Assembly (NCBI RefSeq): GCF_001949145.1
Contig: NW_019091414.1
Location: 895,434 to 953,008 of the forward strand
Reading direction: 5' to 3'
Source of the DNA: Acanthaster planci
Taxonomy: Eukaryota; Echinodermata; Asteroidea; Valvatida; Acanthasteridae
Length of the DNA: 57,575 bases
In this document: piece after piece, positions 22,173 through 33,894 of the stretch
Layout: the number at the start of each line of letters is the position of its first letter
How positions within the stretch are numbered: the first letter of the stretch is position 1
Position numbers and translations under genes: made by a program
The notes under the pieces: generated by a model
The model's database searches: none
What the model was told of the DNA's origin: nothing
What the model saw: the letters and a program-made list of their open reading frames with translations, nothing else

Positions 22173-25100
22173 TCAATTTTCATGGGTAGGGCCTCTTGCT
22201 CGGAAACCGTCATCTTCAGGAGGTGGAGACCTTACCACTTGGACTACTCCATCACCTTGTGTCACCTGCCTACCTTCCTCCTTCTTAGGTCTTGGTAGAG
22301 ACGGAAGGAAAAGCTTCTCCAGGTTAGCGCAGGGGTACTCGATGGCTAGCGCAAGGAAGATGGCAATGAAGTAGGAGATAGATGCCACGCCAGCAAAGTA
22401 AAAAGCCTGAGTAGAGAAAAAAAAATGAAATCAATGCACACTAAGTCAAAATCAGAATGTTTTCCACAGGTTACATACCTACAGGTCTATTTCCAAACTA
22501 TGGCTTCATTTTTCAGCTTCATCTTAATCTGTAACTGAGGAATTTTTTTAAAGTCCTACGAATGTCCTAACCTCTGGCCTCGTGCTAAAGGATTTGATGT
22601 CCCTGGATTAGATTTAGGCACAAGGCAACAGGTGTAAGTCAGACAAAGTTGGAGACAGAGCCGTAACCCCTCCATCCCCCACATGAGTGTATAGGGTAAA
22701 TAACCTGTACAATGCAAGGCATGAATTCATCATCTTAAAGCATAGGCCATCCAGATTGTCTAACCAAGAGGAGATTTGATTTACACCTGCTCTGAATGTG
22801 CCTAAATTTCCCCACAATTCTGAAAACTGAGTCAATGAAAATGTCCGTCAATATTTCATGTTGTGCTCGTCCTTGCCCTTTAAATAAAGAACCTTTCATA
22901 CTTTTTAGACTGAACATGTTTTGCCAAAGGAAAAGTTGTAATTCCTCTCAAGTACATGTCTGACCACCTTTGATCTGCTGCTAATAAGCAGTGAACCCAA
23001 TTTTTCCCAATCCAATTCAAACTGGTTAGGGATTCTTTTAAGGAACATTGTTGATTTAAAGCAAAAACTTACAGTCAAATAGACTGAGAAGTGCCAAGGG
23101 CTAGCAAAATTATCGTAGAACACTAAAATGACGATGGGATGGATCAAGTAGGCAGAAAAGGTGACTCTGCTAAGAGGTACCCAGAAATGCCAGGACAGGA
23201 AACTGTTAATCCATCCTGCAAAATATCAAGAAATCAAAATGACACAGTTGAGAAAAATTGAGGCTACGGTCATCACACAAAAGACCTCTGCTCGACACTT
23301 AATAAGACTTGCTTGGAATGTCTGGTGTGGGAAGAAAGATGAACATGGGTTGGTTCTGTAGGTACATTTGACTTTTAAGGTTGGCCCACAAAGTCAAGAA
23401 TTCCTGTATCACTTTTTAAAAAACTGTAGTAGTCTGTTCAACTGTAGAAAAAAGGTAACACAGCTCTTAAAACAGGATTTCTTGACAAGTTGTCAAATGC
23501 TTTGCAACTGTTACCGCCACTCCAGCGGCGTAGTAAGCGGGGGTGTCGGGGGAGGTGTGGGAGGGTGTTGCATCCCCCCCAATAATTCTTTTCAGTCGGC
23601 AAATAAAGGGTCAGTTGGCAAATGACACTGAAATTGACGTCATGAATTATTGATGTACATCGACCAGTCAGCAAATTGACCCTGGCACACCCCCCCAAAG
23701 AAAATACCTTCGCTACGCTGCTGAACACATCCTCTTCACAAATAACTACAAATCAATTACAGTTTTTACCTCCATATCCATACTTGCATGCGTATACCAC
23801 CCAAGCTAGGGACAACGCCCAGACAAAACGACTGACTGAGGCATAGACAATAGAAGCCGGCCTAGACATTGGTGATTTGGTACTAGGATACAATCCATAT
23901 ACCACACTCATCGCCAAGGCAGCAGCAGCTAGCCAACCAATCAGGGCCAAAGCCTGCAAAAAATTAAACAATGCCAACTCAGGAAAGTGATGAGACACAG
24001 ACAATGTTCCTGGTCAGTACTGATGAAATGGTGGCGACATTGTTGATCCGACAGATCTCATTCTGTGACGAAATCAACCGAGGCTGCATACTGACATCCA
24101 TTGTAAGGACAGTTTTATTTCTTGAACCCACTGTCATCTCTAAACTGTGATAGACAATTCAATTTAATGACAAGTCACATAATGAGCAACGAAAACAGAC
24201 TGCCTTGTGGGGACTTCAAAGTTATATCCCACACATTTACAGAAGAGGGAGAAAGAATTTCACTGGGGATTTTGGAGTGCTACCATAAACTTACTGGGTT
24301 CAGTTTCACTTTGCGGTTGCCAATGCGATGCATGATGTAGCCTAGACCAATACCGACCAGGTAAGGAGAGATACGGCAGTACGGTTTGCCATACACCAAG
24401 GACATATAGTCATTACTTTGCATTCCCCTGAGGTGAAATAAAAGCATGCAACAATAATCCAGGGAATTGGTGAACATGAGCCCCTCAGCATCTGTGAAAG
24501 CTAGAAGGAATTGACTGATTTTTAGCTTCGACATAGCCAAGGCACAGATTAAAAATACACCATACAACCTTGATCAAATGGCCCCCAGTTCAACACCCTT
24601 TCCTGTTCAGAATTTTACAAAATCTTTCCTGCTTACAGATACTTTGTTTAGCCCACATGGGGTACACTTGTACATATAAAGTGCTGAGAACTGGGCCTCT
24701 GTTACAGCAAGGGCTATAAATAGAACTTTGAACAGATATCCTATGGTTGGGTTGGAACTGCATAAGAGCTTAGGATAAGAAATACACAACACGTAGTCAA
24801 AAACGATTTGCAATTCATTGTGGGACTTTGTTCTATCAACCTGTATTACTGTGAATGAGTTACCTAATTCAAATGCAGGCAATTAACAGAGATCATGCTA
24901 CCCATTCCAACATCTTAACACTGTACATGTTGCAGGTAATGCCTGGGCCATGATGACAGTATAGGGATGAGTTATTACTGCAATTGGACCACATTGTGGT
25001 TAATTTTCCCTTATCACCATGCAATGGGCTTTGTCAGGAATTTATGGGGGGGGCGGGTAAAGCACTTTTTTTGCACGGAAAATTCCTGATTTTTAATCTT

Positions 25101-28100
25101 TTATTACATTTCTTTGTCCTTTTTCAAAATTCTTTTTCATTTTCCAATTTTTTTCTGAGGCATAAGTTTCTCTCATAACGACCTGGCCTCCAACATACAA
25201 CATGAACATGGTTTCTTAGAACTATTAGACAAAATACCCTTAAGAGAGAGTGAAAGCAAGTTGAAGAAAAACTTACGTCAATACGTCCAGTATGTCTATT
25301 TTTAGGTCATAGATACCGATGATCAAACCGGTACTAATGAATGATGCCAGAAGTGTAGCAATCAAACTCAACCAGCCAAACACAGGAAAGCTTTTAGGAT
25401 GGTGACAGGGTACAAATAACATTTATGACTGACGAGACATACAAAACATGCATGCAGGTTGAGAAGACACAGGCAAATACAGATTTGGAGCACAATTTCC
25501 GATGATTAAAGGACTGCTTACACTTAAGGCAAATATAAAGGCCATGTGAATTTGAAATAGGTTCAGGTTTTGCAACTTCACAACACACACATTCATCTGA
25601 CATCATAAATTTGCATCACATACACTTTCAAGCCAAGTACAAACTGACCTCAGTTCAATCACTGGACAGCACACCATTCATGCCAAACTAATTACTTGGA
25701 AGTTAGCAACATCTTTATCGGCAACTTACTAGAACAATGGAACTAGAAGCAATGGACTGATGACAAAGAACTGCATGTCATTGGCCAAGTACCAGGTCCA
25801 GCCCATACACTGAAGAGGAAAATTAGTCAGTATAACTGTGTGTGGAAAATCAAGTCAAAGTGAGAACTACTTGTATGCAGTCAGTCTGGGGAGGAATGAG
25901 ATAGGAAACCATACAGGCTGACATGTACATCTTGTGACATTAAGTTATCTTATATTCCCCGCAGAAATCTTTATGCATACAAACAGGATTAGGCTGTCTC
26001 TGTAGTGAAGCCAACATACCGCGTAGAAGTCTCACATAACAATTATTTAATGTGAAACAATTTATTTCTTTTCTTCCTTTCTGTTTTTCTCCTGTTGTTG
26101 GGAGATTGTGAGAAGGGGCCAAGGTTTACTTAGAAGGGCTGGAAGCAATGCAAGCCAGCAACTACCAACAACACTTCAGATGAAGGAAATGTGATACTCC
26201 AAACAATGGAACTTGCTGATTGGTGTACTCAAATAACCTCCAATAACAGTGCAAATATTAAAATGACCAGTGGTCAAATGTTACAGTCTCAAAGGTCCTT
26301 TGAACTAATACAAGGGAGTTCTTACCTGACTCAGGAAAGTGGTTGGGTAGAAGTTACTGATATACAGTAAGCTACTCCACCAATACGATGAGCACAATGG
26401 TCTAAGGGTATTCTGTTGCCAAATTGGACCCTCGCCAAAGAACTGTGGTATGTACATCCAGATCAAGATGACGAAAGCGAAAAGAGGGGTCAATCTAAAA
26501 GTGATTAAATTGGAGGCAAATCACCAAAAAATGTAAGACATGCAACCCTGAAGCATCATCAAAGTCAAAGTGTGAACTGATTTTCAAATTTGACTGTCAA
26601 CAATGTCTAATTTTGAATTATTTTGTCAAATTATCAATATAAATAGGAGGTCACATAATCTCATTTCCTGATGGTCAAACCAGTTTTTGTAACATTCAAT
26701 GAAAGTAGAAGTCACAGAAGGATTCATCCACATTTCGCACAGAACACAATCCTCCTTACGATGAGTTTAATGTCTTGCTCACCTCCAATAGCGATGGAAG
26801 TAGAAGAGAGCCCACGTCTTGACTGTCCTTAATTCCCGAAAACGACCAAAGGTAAGGTACGCCAACAAGAACCCGCTGTGCAGATTGAAAAGGAAAACAG
26901 GACAATATGTACATCACTCCATGACTTCACTGTCAAAGAGTTCAATCCCAAGAAAAGAAGAAGCCATACTTTGAAAAGCCAGAAAGTTAAAAGTCCTGAA
27001 CCTAAACATCATTTGTACAAAATGGTATCTTAATTTGATCTTTCAACCTTAAATTATAGGACAAAAAGAAGACATACATTATTAGGAGGCTTACAGGAAG
27101 CAGACTGCAAGTCCACTGAATATAAAGTATGATGAAAAAAACCCAATGCTATCAGGCTCAAACTGGGGGACAAAGTGAAATAGTGGTACTTGCACTTCAT
27201 AAACAGGCTCCCAGGAGTTACTCTCCCAGGAGTTAGAGCTGTAAATGAGGAGAGCGGTGTCAAAATTTCCTCTGAATTACCTCAAGAAAAAGAAGGAGTC
27301 GACAGCAAAGAATGCATTAGCCACAGCTTGAAAGCCAAAATGATCTTTGATCCAACTGATGATAGTTGGGGCATTGTCTGTCAAATAGAAAACAAGGCAA
27401 CAACTTGAAACGAAAGTATGGAATGCCCTTCACTAGAAATAAACCAATTTGTCAATTCTGATTTAAAACATTTATAATGACATCTGGAATACAATTCATA
27501 TCCAGAAGTAACCAACTAAATCATCGAGTAAATATGAACTGAAATTGCCTCTAGCCTCAAACATTGGGATATGTTTCTGAGAAATATGGCATGTCCAACT
27601 TATAAGCAATTATGCCTCATGCCCAAATGAGAGCGACTGTTTTGCCCGGGTACATATCAACTCAGAAATCAGCATAACAAGTCTAACATGGAGATGAAAT
27701 GTAACACTTGAGACTTTTGCTTTAAGAGTATATAGTATTCTCCTTACGTGTGATGTTGGCCAGGAAACCAAATACGATGGTGTGACCTAGGATGACCCAT
27801 GACATGCTGATGACCCGAATACCATTGAGGGCACTGATGGTTTTATCCCCTTGTTTCACGTCCATCAGTTTAGCCAGGTTGCGGTTCAGGGCAAAACACA
27901 GAAGAAATCGGACAGCCAAGCCTACCGCCCAAAATATCACCACAAAATACAAATCATTGCTTCATCAATTTCACATCAGTTTAAGGCTCCTGGAATGGAA
28001 GTTTGGCTAAATACAAGGGCCTGGCAATAGCACTGGACCTGTGATATCTCCAAGTAAGATGAAGCTGTGAGATTAAACTGGCTCTCTCTGGGTTAAGACA

Positions 28101-31100
28101 TCTGCACTAGTAAGCTGGAAGTCATAGGTTTGAACCCCACCCGAGCAAGGATGTGAATGTTTTGGAAACTGTCTGACCACATTGAGAATACATTGTTAAT
28201 GTTTATGATGGTGTAGGCAAACCTACTATAAAATCAAAATCCCAAAGTAATGACAAACATTTCAATTAATCTAAAGTTTTCTCCTCAAAAATCCTTAAAA
28301 AAATTCCAGAGGGACTCGAATACAACACCATTATGTACACAATGCACACTCAGGAAATGCTTTAACAAAACACTGATTAAAAGCACTTAGCAAACAGGAG
28401 ATGAGGTTACGGGAAAAAAAAAAATTTCCAACAGTTGTGCATGTGTGTACCAAATGTGAATGAACCTATATGCAGTGCTTTTAGACATTATTAGGACATC
28501 ATTAAGTTTACGCTATCTCATATGCCTGTTTGGAATACAGTGCAAACCACATGAAGTAACTGTTACCGAGCTGTAGAGTCCTGAATCTTTCAAAATCCAT
28601 CAATATGTAGGATTTTGGTAGACTTGCACTTACTCTCTTTCTTTGGAGAGTTACTCTCTCTGTTTATCGAGTGTTCAGTTCCCACACCATTAAGTAAGGG
28701 TACATCATCAGTTTCTTCAGTAACCTCGTCTGTATCGTCCAGCAACTTGAAGGGTGTTAGGAGGCTTTCTACCAGTGTCACATAGAGAGACTTCTTGAGT
28801 TGGAGCTTCAGGTATTCATCATACAAGGCACCAATGATCATCAGGGATGCAATAGCACAGCAAAGAATTCTGGGAAAGACAAATGTAATTCCCGATTATG
28901 TACCAGTAAGATGTACATGGTTTAAATGAACTACGTTATTGGATCATTGCATCATAACTGTACCTTTACTTTCACAATCAATGTATGTAAGGAAGAGATT
29001 CCATGCTTATTACCTATAAAGTTATATAATCCTATTCATGTTATAATGTTCCATTTATTGTTACCTTTACCTAGGTGTATTCCTTCTAATCTTAATTCGA
29101 AATCCCTGTTTCCCAAAGTATACATGAACTACTGACTTTTACTGATTTGTAACTCACCAAAACTTACTGGAGGTCATGGGAAACAAACAAACGTTCAATG
29201 ACTATGTGTAATATTGAACATGTAGTTTGAAACATCACTGACTTTGAAATAAGGCACATTATTTGAGGTTTAGAATTGTTGAATTTACACATTATTTCTA
29301 AATTTTTGTTGTGCTCCATCCAAAGTGTCATAGACCCAGGCCCTTAATGCAGTCTTTAAAACAAAAGACTCCTTTCCAATACACACAAGATCTAAGGTTT
29401 TATCACAGAAATGAAACAACAGGTACCAGCGATTCCCTGATTGTTTGGGGAAGACAGTACAACTTTTAAAACGGCTATTTCTTTTTTTCAGTTTCCCTTT
29501 TTAAAGTAACCAAAACGGAGACTGGTGAAGTTTTTCTCTCACAGAACTACTTGATACACTAAGTAGTAGAATCTATAAGTAACTATCATGCCAGAAATAA
29601 AGACCAATGCTGTATGCAGTGTTGTCTAACTCTTTAAAATCTGTGCTGGTTCTCTTACCATTCGGAAAGCCAATGAAAAGATCATTAACTTCAAAAGTTA
29701 ACTATTTATCAATTTAAGACTGAAAAATTGAAATAGAAAATTAGACTGTAATTGGTAACCTGAAATGTTGTACTATCGGTCTGTCAAATGAACGATCAAG
29801 TTTAGTCCCTACAATTTCCACACTAACTTATATATGGTTGATAAGTGAATTTTTCCTTGTTTCAAAAGTCCATCCAACAAGATAATAAGCTGTGCCAACG
29901 CCTCCCAAAAAGAAGAAAATAGACGAATTAGGAAATTGCCAAGAGAAGTGAATGATTCCATAAGTAGAACAAAGAAAAAATGATCCAAAGTTTGCAGGCT
30001 GCATTGTTCAACTAAAAATTCATATTTATGTAAGGTCTTCACCTGAACTTACACAATATTCTTATCGAAAATTACCCGTGGTCAAAGAATTAATCAAAGT
30101 TGACCTTGTTGTACCTCTCAGACTAGAGATAGCATTGTTCAGGTTTAAGATGGCTGCTGGATCACAGGTCCACACAGTAAACAGTAATTTGTCAAAGTTC
30201 ATGTTTCATCATGGTCTACAAGTTTCCATCTATATATACATGTACAACAAATTACTGGCTACACAGCAAATGTTACACTCTAACACATCAAGAAACCTAC
30301 ACTGTCAAGATGAATCCAGTGTTATATGGTATTGCTGGGTGCTTGGTGCATATTGCTGACCCTTCTGTCAGTGCATCAGTAGGTATACCAAACCTCTCCA
30401 GTAAATTAAGGCCATCTGTAGGAAACATTCCCCAAAAGAAGGAAAAACCGATGCTTCTTTTAAGAAAATTTCTGAAGTACATGTACTTGTAAAATACAGT
30501 CTGATTCCTAAGCATCTTTGAAATATCACAACTCATAAATGTATAAAACATTTACTTTTGAAAGTTTTTGGCAGTACTTATTTTTAGTTATCTTCTTAGT
30601 TTGTAGAGAGTGGTTCAGTGGCAGATATCCAATAGAATAATTTTTAGAAATTATAATATATTTATTAAATATCTCACAATTTTGGAAGTTCATGAGATAA
30701 ATGAAGAAAACAATTTATGATAGTGATGAATTTTGTTTTGTTCTTTTTGTGTGTTTGGTTTTTGTTCCAAACATTAAAACCCTTTCTCTCAAAAGATATG
30801 TCAACCGGGATTCCAGCATTCACCCAAAAGATCCTGGAGGACCGACAAGACATCCATCTCACTGCAGTTGGCAGGTGGACAAACTCCCCAAGAAATATTC
30901 ACTTGTTTCAAGGCAGCCAACCCCGCTAGCGGCCCTGATGATGATGCATTGCCCTGAAAACACACACCAAGTTGATTGACAAAACAAAATAGACTCTGAC
31001 AACTGCACAGGTTGCAGAGGGGAAATCAGTTTCATTTGAAATTTTAAAACAATTACTTAAAAAGATAAAACTAGTCTAAATTTCACTTCAAGTCCAAAGA

Positions 31101-32108
31101 TATGTACTTCTTTAACAAAAAAGAGATTTTTTCAGGTGTTGGTGCCATAAATGTGAAATACCGTACAAAGGTTTCACAGGCTAACAATCAAGAAATTAGC
31201 TTGTATGTTGTGTACATTTATGTTAGACTTGAGCATGACGATGATCACTCATTCAGAAAAGGCTCATTTTTCTTAAGGCCAACATCAGGGTTGTCAGTTC
31301 ATTAAAAGAAATAGTTTAACAGTTGTGAAGATTAATACTCCCAGGGTTACACCATTCCCTCCATTTTACAAGACAAACCCATTTTTGTTTTTGTACCGAT
31401 TTTGGAATTAGTTTGGTGATATTCAGAGACAACACAGTCAAGCAGTAGTTGAATCCTTCTATGGCCACACATTCATCGTAGTGTCCTAGCCAGGCTGTGT
31501 TCAATTGAAGAATTCCAGCAGGAGGCTTGCCAAATGCATCAAGAGCTAAAAAATAAAGACCCCAAAAACATAGAAACCCTTCAAGCATGACTCAAAAACA
31601 TGTACAACTCAAACAAAAACAATATGTAGCAATGTTTTCTGGGCAGTACAGATTAAAGTGAAGATAAGAGTTGAGATCTGAAAAGAACAAAACATGGCAA
31701 TACACGGAAACTAGAACAGCTAAATTAACAAGGTTGCACTCAAGTCTATTAGGACTACATGTACGTCATAAGTTGTGACTGGACCTGTGAAAAGACTTTT
31801 AATCGGGAACTGTGAAAGGGCTTGTAGTGAACTCAACCACAACACAGCAAATTCTGGACCATGTCTGTCACTGAATACTCACCAAGTACAACATCCTCCG
31901 CCAGAGTCTTTAGGTTACCTTGGAGAAGTCGGTCCACCTCAGCACGGCACTGAGGCGACACTTTGTGACTCATCGAAGTCAAATCATGAAACGGAGATTC
32001 TCTGGATTTGTACATCACATCTTTGAACTGAAGGTTAGCTGTGATGGCTGGGAGGCACATGAGGCTTACGACCACCACTCCCAATACAATCATCAAATGA
32101 GTTGCCAT
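22173..32108 (-). CDS. nrf-6-like: NRF-6-like membrane acyltransferase B (15 exons, 758 aa)
   Basis: Exons in coding order: 32108-31883, 31545-31397, 30953-30824, 30415-30301, 28869-28634, 27921-27748, 27377-27281, 26875-26783, 26494-26326, 25809-25730, 25390-25277, 24427-24295, 23953-23770, 23215-23073, 22406-22173. The reading frame is unbroken and all 14 intron phases equal those of gene A. Residues 1-24 form a signal peptide. The NRF domain keeps LDAFGKP, Y-D-E-C, F-N-Y-C and W-G-V-C...N-C. The acyltransferase_3 domain has LNGIRVISMSWVILGH with the probable catalytic His near 332, and later CRISPYLVGIGLGYIMHR and YLIHP. Differences from A are a different NRF start, no acidic run in exon 5, and a longer hydrophilic C-terminal tail (about 35 more residues, with KKEEGR and PPPEDD). 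It is transcribed towards gene A. Introns hold a MITE-like repeat (23523-23723) and a SINE (28085-28155). Confidence 0.93.
23523..23723. repeat. MITE-like element with CAGCGGCGTAG ends
   Basis: It starts CAGCGGCGTAGTAAGC with a G-rich run and ends with a C-rich run and CGCTACGCTGCTG, so the termini are imperfect inverted repeats of about 13 bp. CAGyGGCGTAG-type ends are frequent in animal DNA-transposon derivatives. It lies in intron 13 of acyltransferase B. Exact borders and superfamily are uncertain. Confidence 0.5.
28085..28155 (+). repeat. tRNA-Thr-like SINE head
   Basis: GGGTTAAGACATCTGCACTA, then GTAAGC, then GGTTTGAACCCC and ACCCGAGCAAGG follow the same order as the copy at 57478-57551, including the CTAGTAA anticodon-loop sequence. 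The 5' acceptor side is missing. It sits in intron 5 of acyltransferase B, on the opposite strand to the gene. Confidence 0.7.
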
Positions 32109-33894
32109 AGTAACAGATATGAATTTATTTATTAGTATAGCAACATGTAGTCAGTACCCGGGTAGACTTTGATGTTTTTAAGCTGCTGCGACGCTAATTC
32201 CTTTGAATGGCAATGTATGTCCCAACTATAACTTTTCAGTAGTAGGACACTTCAGATGTAAATGATAGTGAATTTCTGCAAGGCAAAAAAAGCAAGTACT
32301 TTCATTAGAGTACATAAAGACAGACAGACTGGCATAGATGCATCTGTCTTCTCATGGACTGGAAATTTAAATAACTTGGTTTCACTTGCTGTTGATGTAA
32401 ATTGGTGAAAATGTATTCAGAATTTCAACTGAGCTCTGACATTTGACTAGTGCACAGCTCAGAGTCTAATTATGAAGAATTTATAAACAGAGAGTTTATG
32501 GTTTACTTTCAGTCCAAGTTTTGGTACACTTGTCCTCATCATTTTGTCATAATTTTACGAAAAGAGGTGCTAAAAACTAGAAATACCTGCATGTCTTTTC
32601 ATGAAAAACAAATCATCAATCCATGAAAAGCCTTTACTGTACAATGTACATGATGTGAACTGTAGAGAGTGCATCTTTGAAATACTGAACACCCAGAAGT
32701 CAGCAGTGTGATCCAAGAGCAGACAAACACTGATTTCTTATCTCACTATAACAAGCATAGCACACATTGCGTGCTAACAGTTAGTTTAAGTATATGTACA
32801 TTATCTCAAAACAAATAACTCTGATATTAAGTCACATGTTAAGCCTGTGATGTCCATTACAAAAATAAATCTGATGCAGAAAATGACCCAATTTAACTCA
32901 CTGCAAATAGTGGATTTTATCAATTAATTTTACATTCCTCATTATTCCTTTAGTTTCTTCAACACTGAAGGACTAATCCGTCTGACTTGGTCATTGTTCA
33001 TTCACTTTTACATAAGCACAGTTCAAGGATAATTGCACTGTAGATTTGAAGATCTAGTGTTAATCATGTTTATGTCTCATTTAGTCATGTTAAACGAATA
33101 TTAATTTTAAAGTAGGACCTGCGCTAGTCCAATTAACTTGAAGTCTACAAATCGCCTTTTTAACAAATGGCGATTTGTTGAATTCAAGTCACTCGGTTTT
33201 AAAAAAGGCGATTTGGAGAGTCCCAGTTACTTGGACTAGGCCTACTATAAAATCAATATTCAAACTGAGATAAACACAATAACTCTTCACGTACTAACAC
33301 CGGGGTGCTAATTACCTTATTTTTACTTTGTTACAATGTTTCACAGATGCATTTGAAATTGGGAGAGAGTAAACTCTATAGGCCCTAATAGTTAGAATTG
33401 CATGTAAAAATGGACTTTTCCAAAAGAGATTTGAGTGAGGACTGGGGCTTGCTTACTGTCAATCCGTCGCGTCCACGGCCGAACACATTGCCAATCAGCC
33501 TCGCTCACCACCGGCCAGCCTCACACTTCCTCCGTCCTTGTAAAGCGCATCAGTTATTTCACTCAACTCCTAATCCCGAGAAAAAACTCTTTATGAGCAG
33601 AGTTCTGTACATTCTGTCAGGTGATGACGGCGTGACTGAAGTTCAGTAGGCATGACGATAGGCCAGCAACGTATAGAGTACGTGCCAAAGTCTTCCATCG
33701 TGTGCATATGTGCCAATTCTACAATAAGTATACCGTACGTGCCGATGTTGAAATTTGCCCTTGCCCTCGACACCTGCACTGTGTCGGTAATTGTGTATAC
33801 ACATCGACACAGGAACCAAAACACTATTTGTCAAGTAGCAATCTCTCTGTCCCCTGTAGTTTAAGCTGCACTTCGGAGTTTTTTTTTAGCCAAG
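32109..33894. promoter_or_regulatory. Divergent upstream region between acyltransferase B and the GST
   Basis: The two start codons face away from each other across 1.8 kb, so the promoters of both genes should lie here. I see no clear TATA box. The part nearest the GST (about 33470-33830) is richer in CpG, as expected near a transcription start. The inverted repeat at 33124-33239 sits in the middle. No gene is visible. Confidence 0.5.
33124..33239. repeat. Inverted repeat in the divergent upstream region
   Basis: The left arm CTAGTCCAATTAACTTG...CAAATCGCCTTTTT is mirrored by AAAAAAGGCGATTTGG...CAGTTACTTGGACTAG. A second ATGGCGATTTG sits in the loop, so the motif AAATCGCC occurs three times in about 80 bp. 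It is probably a small fold-back element. Confidence 0.78.
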
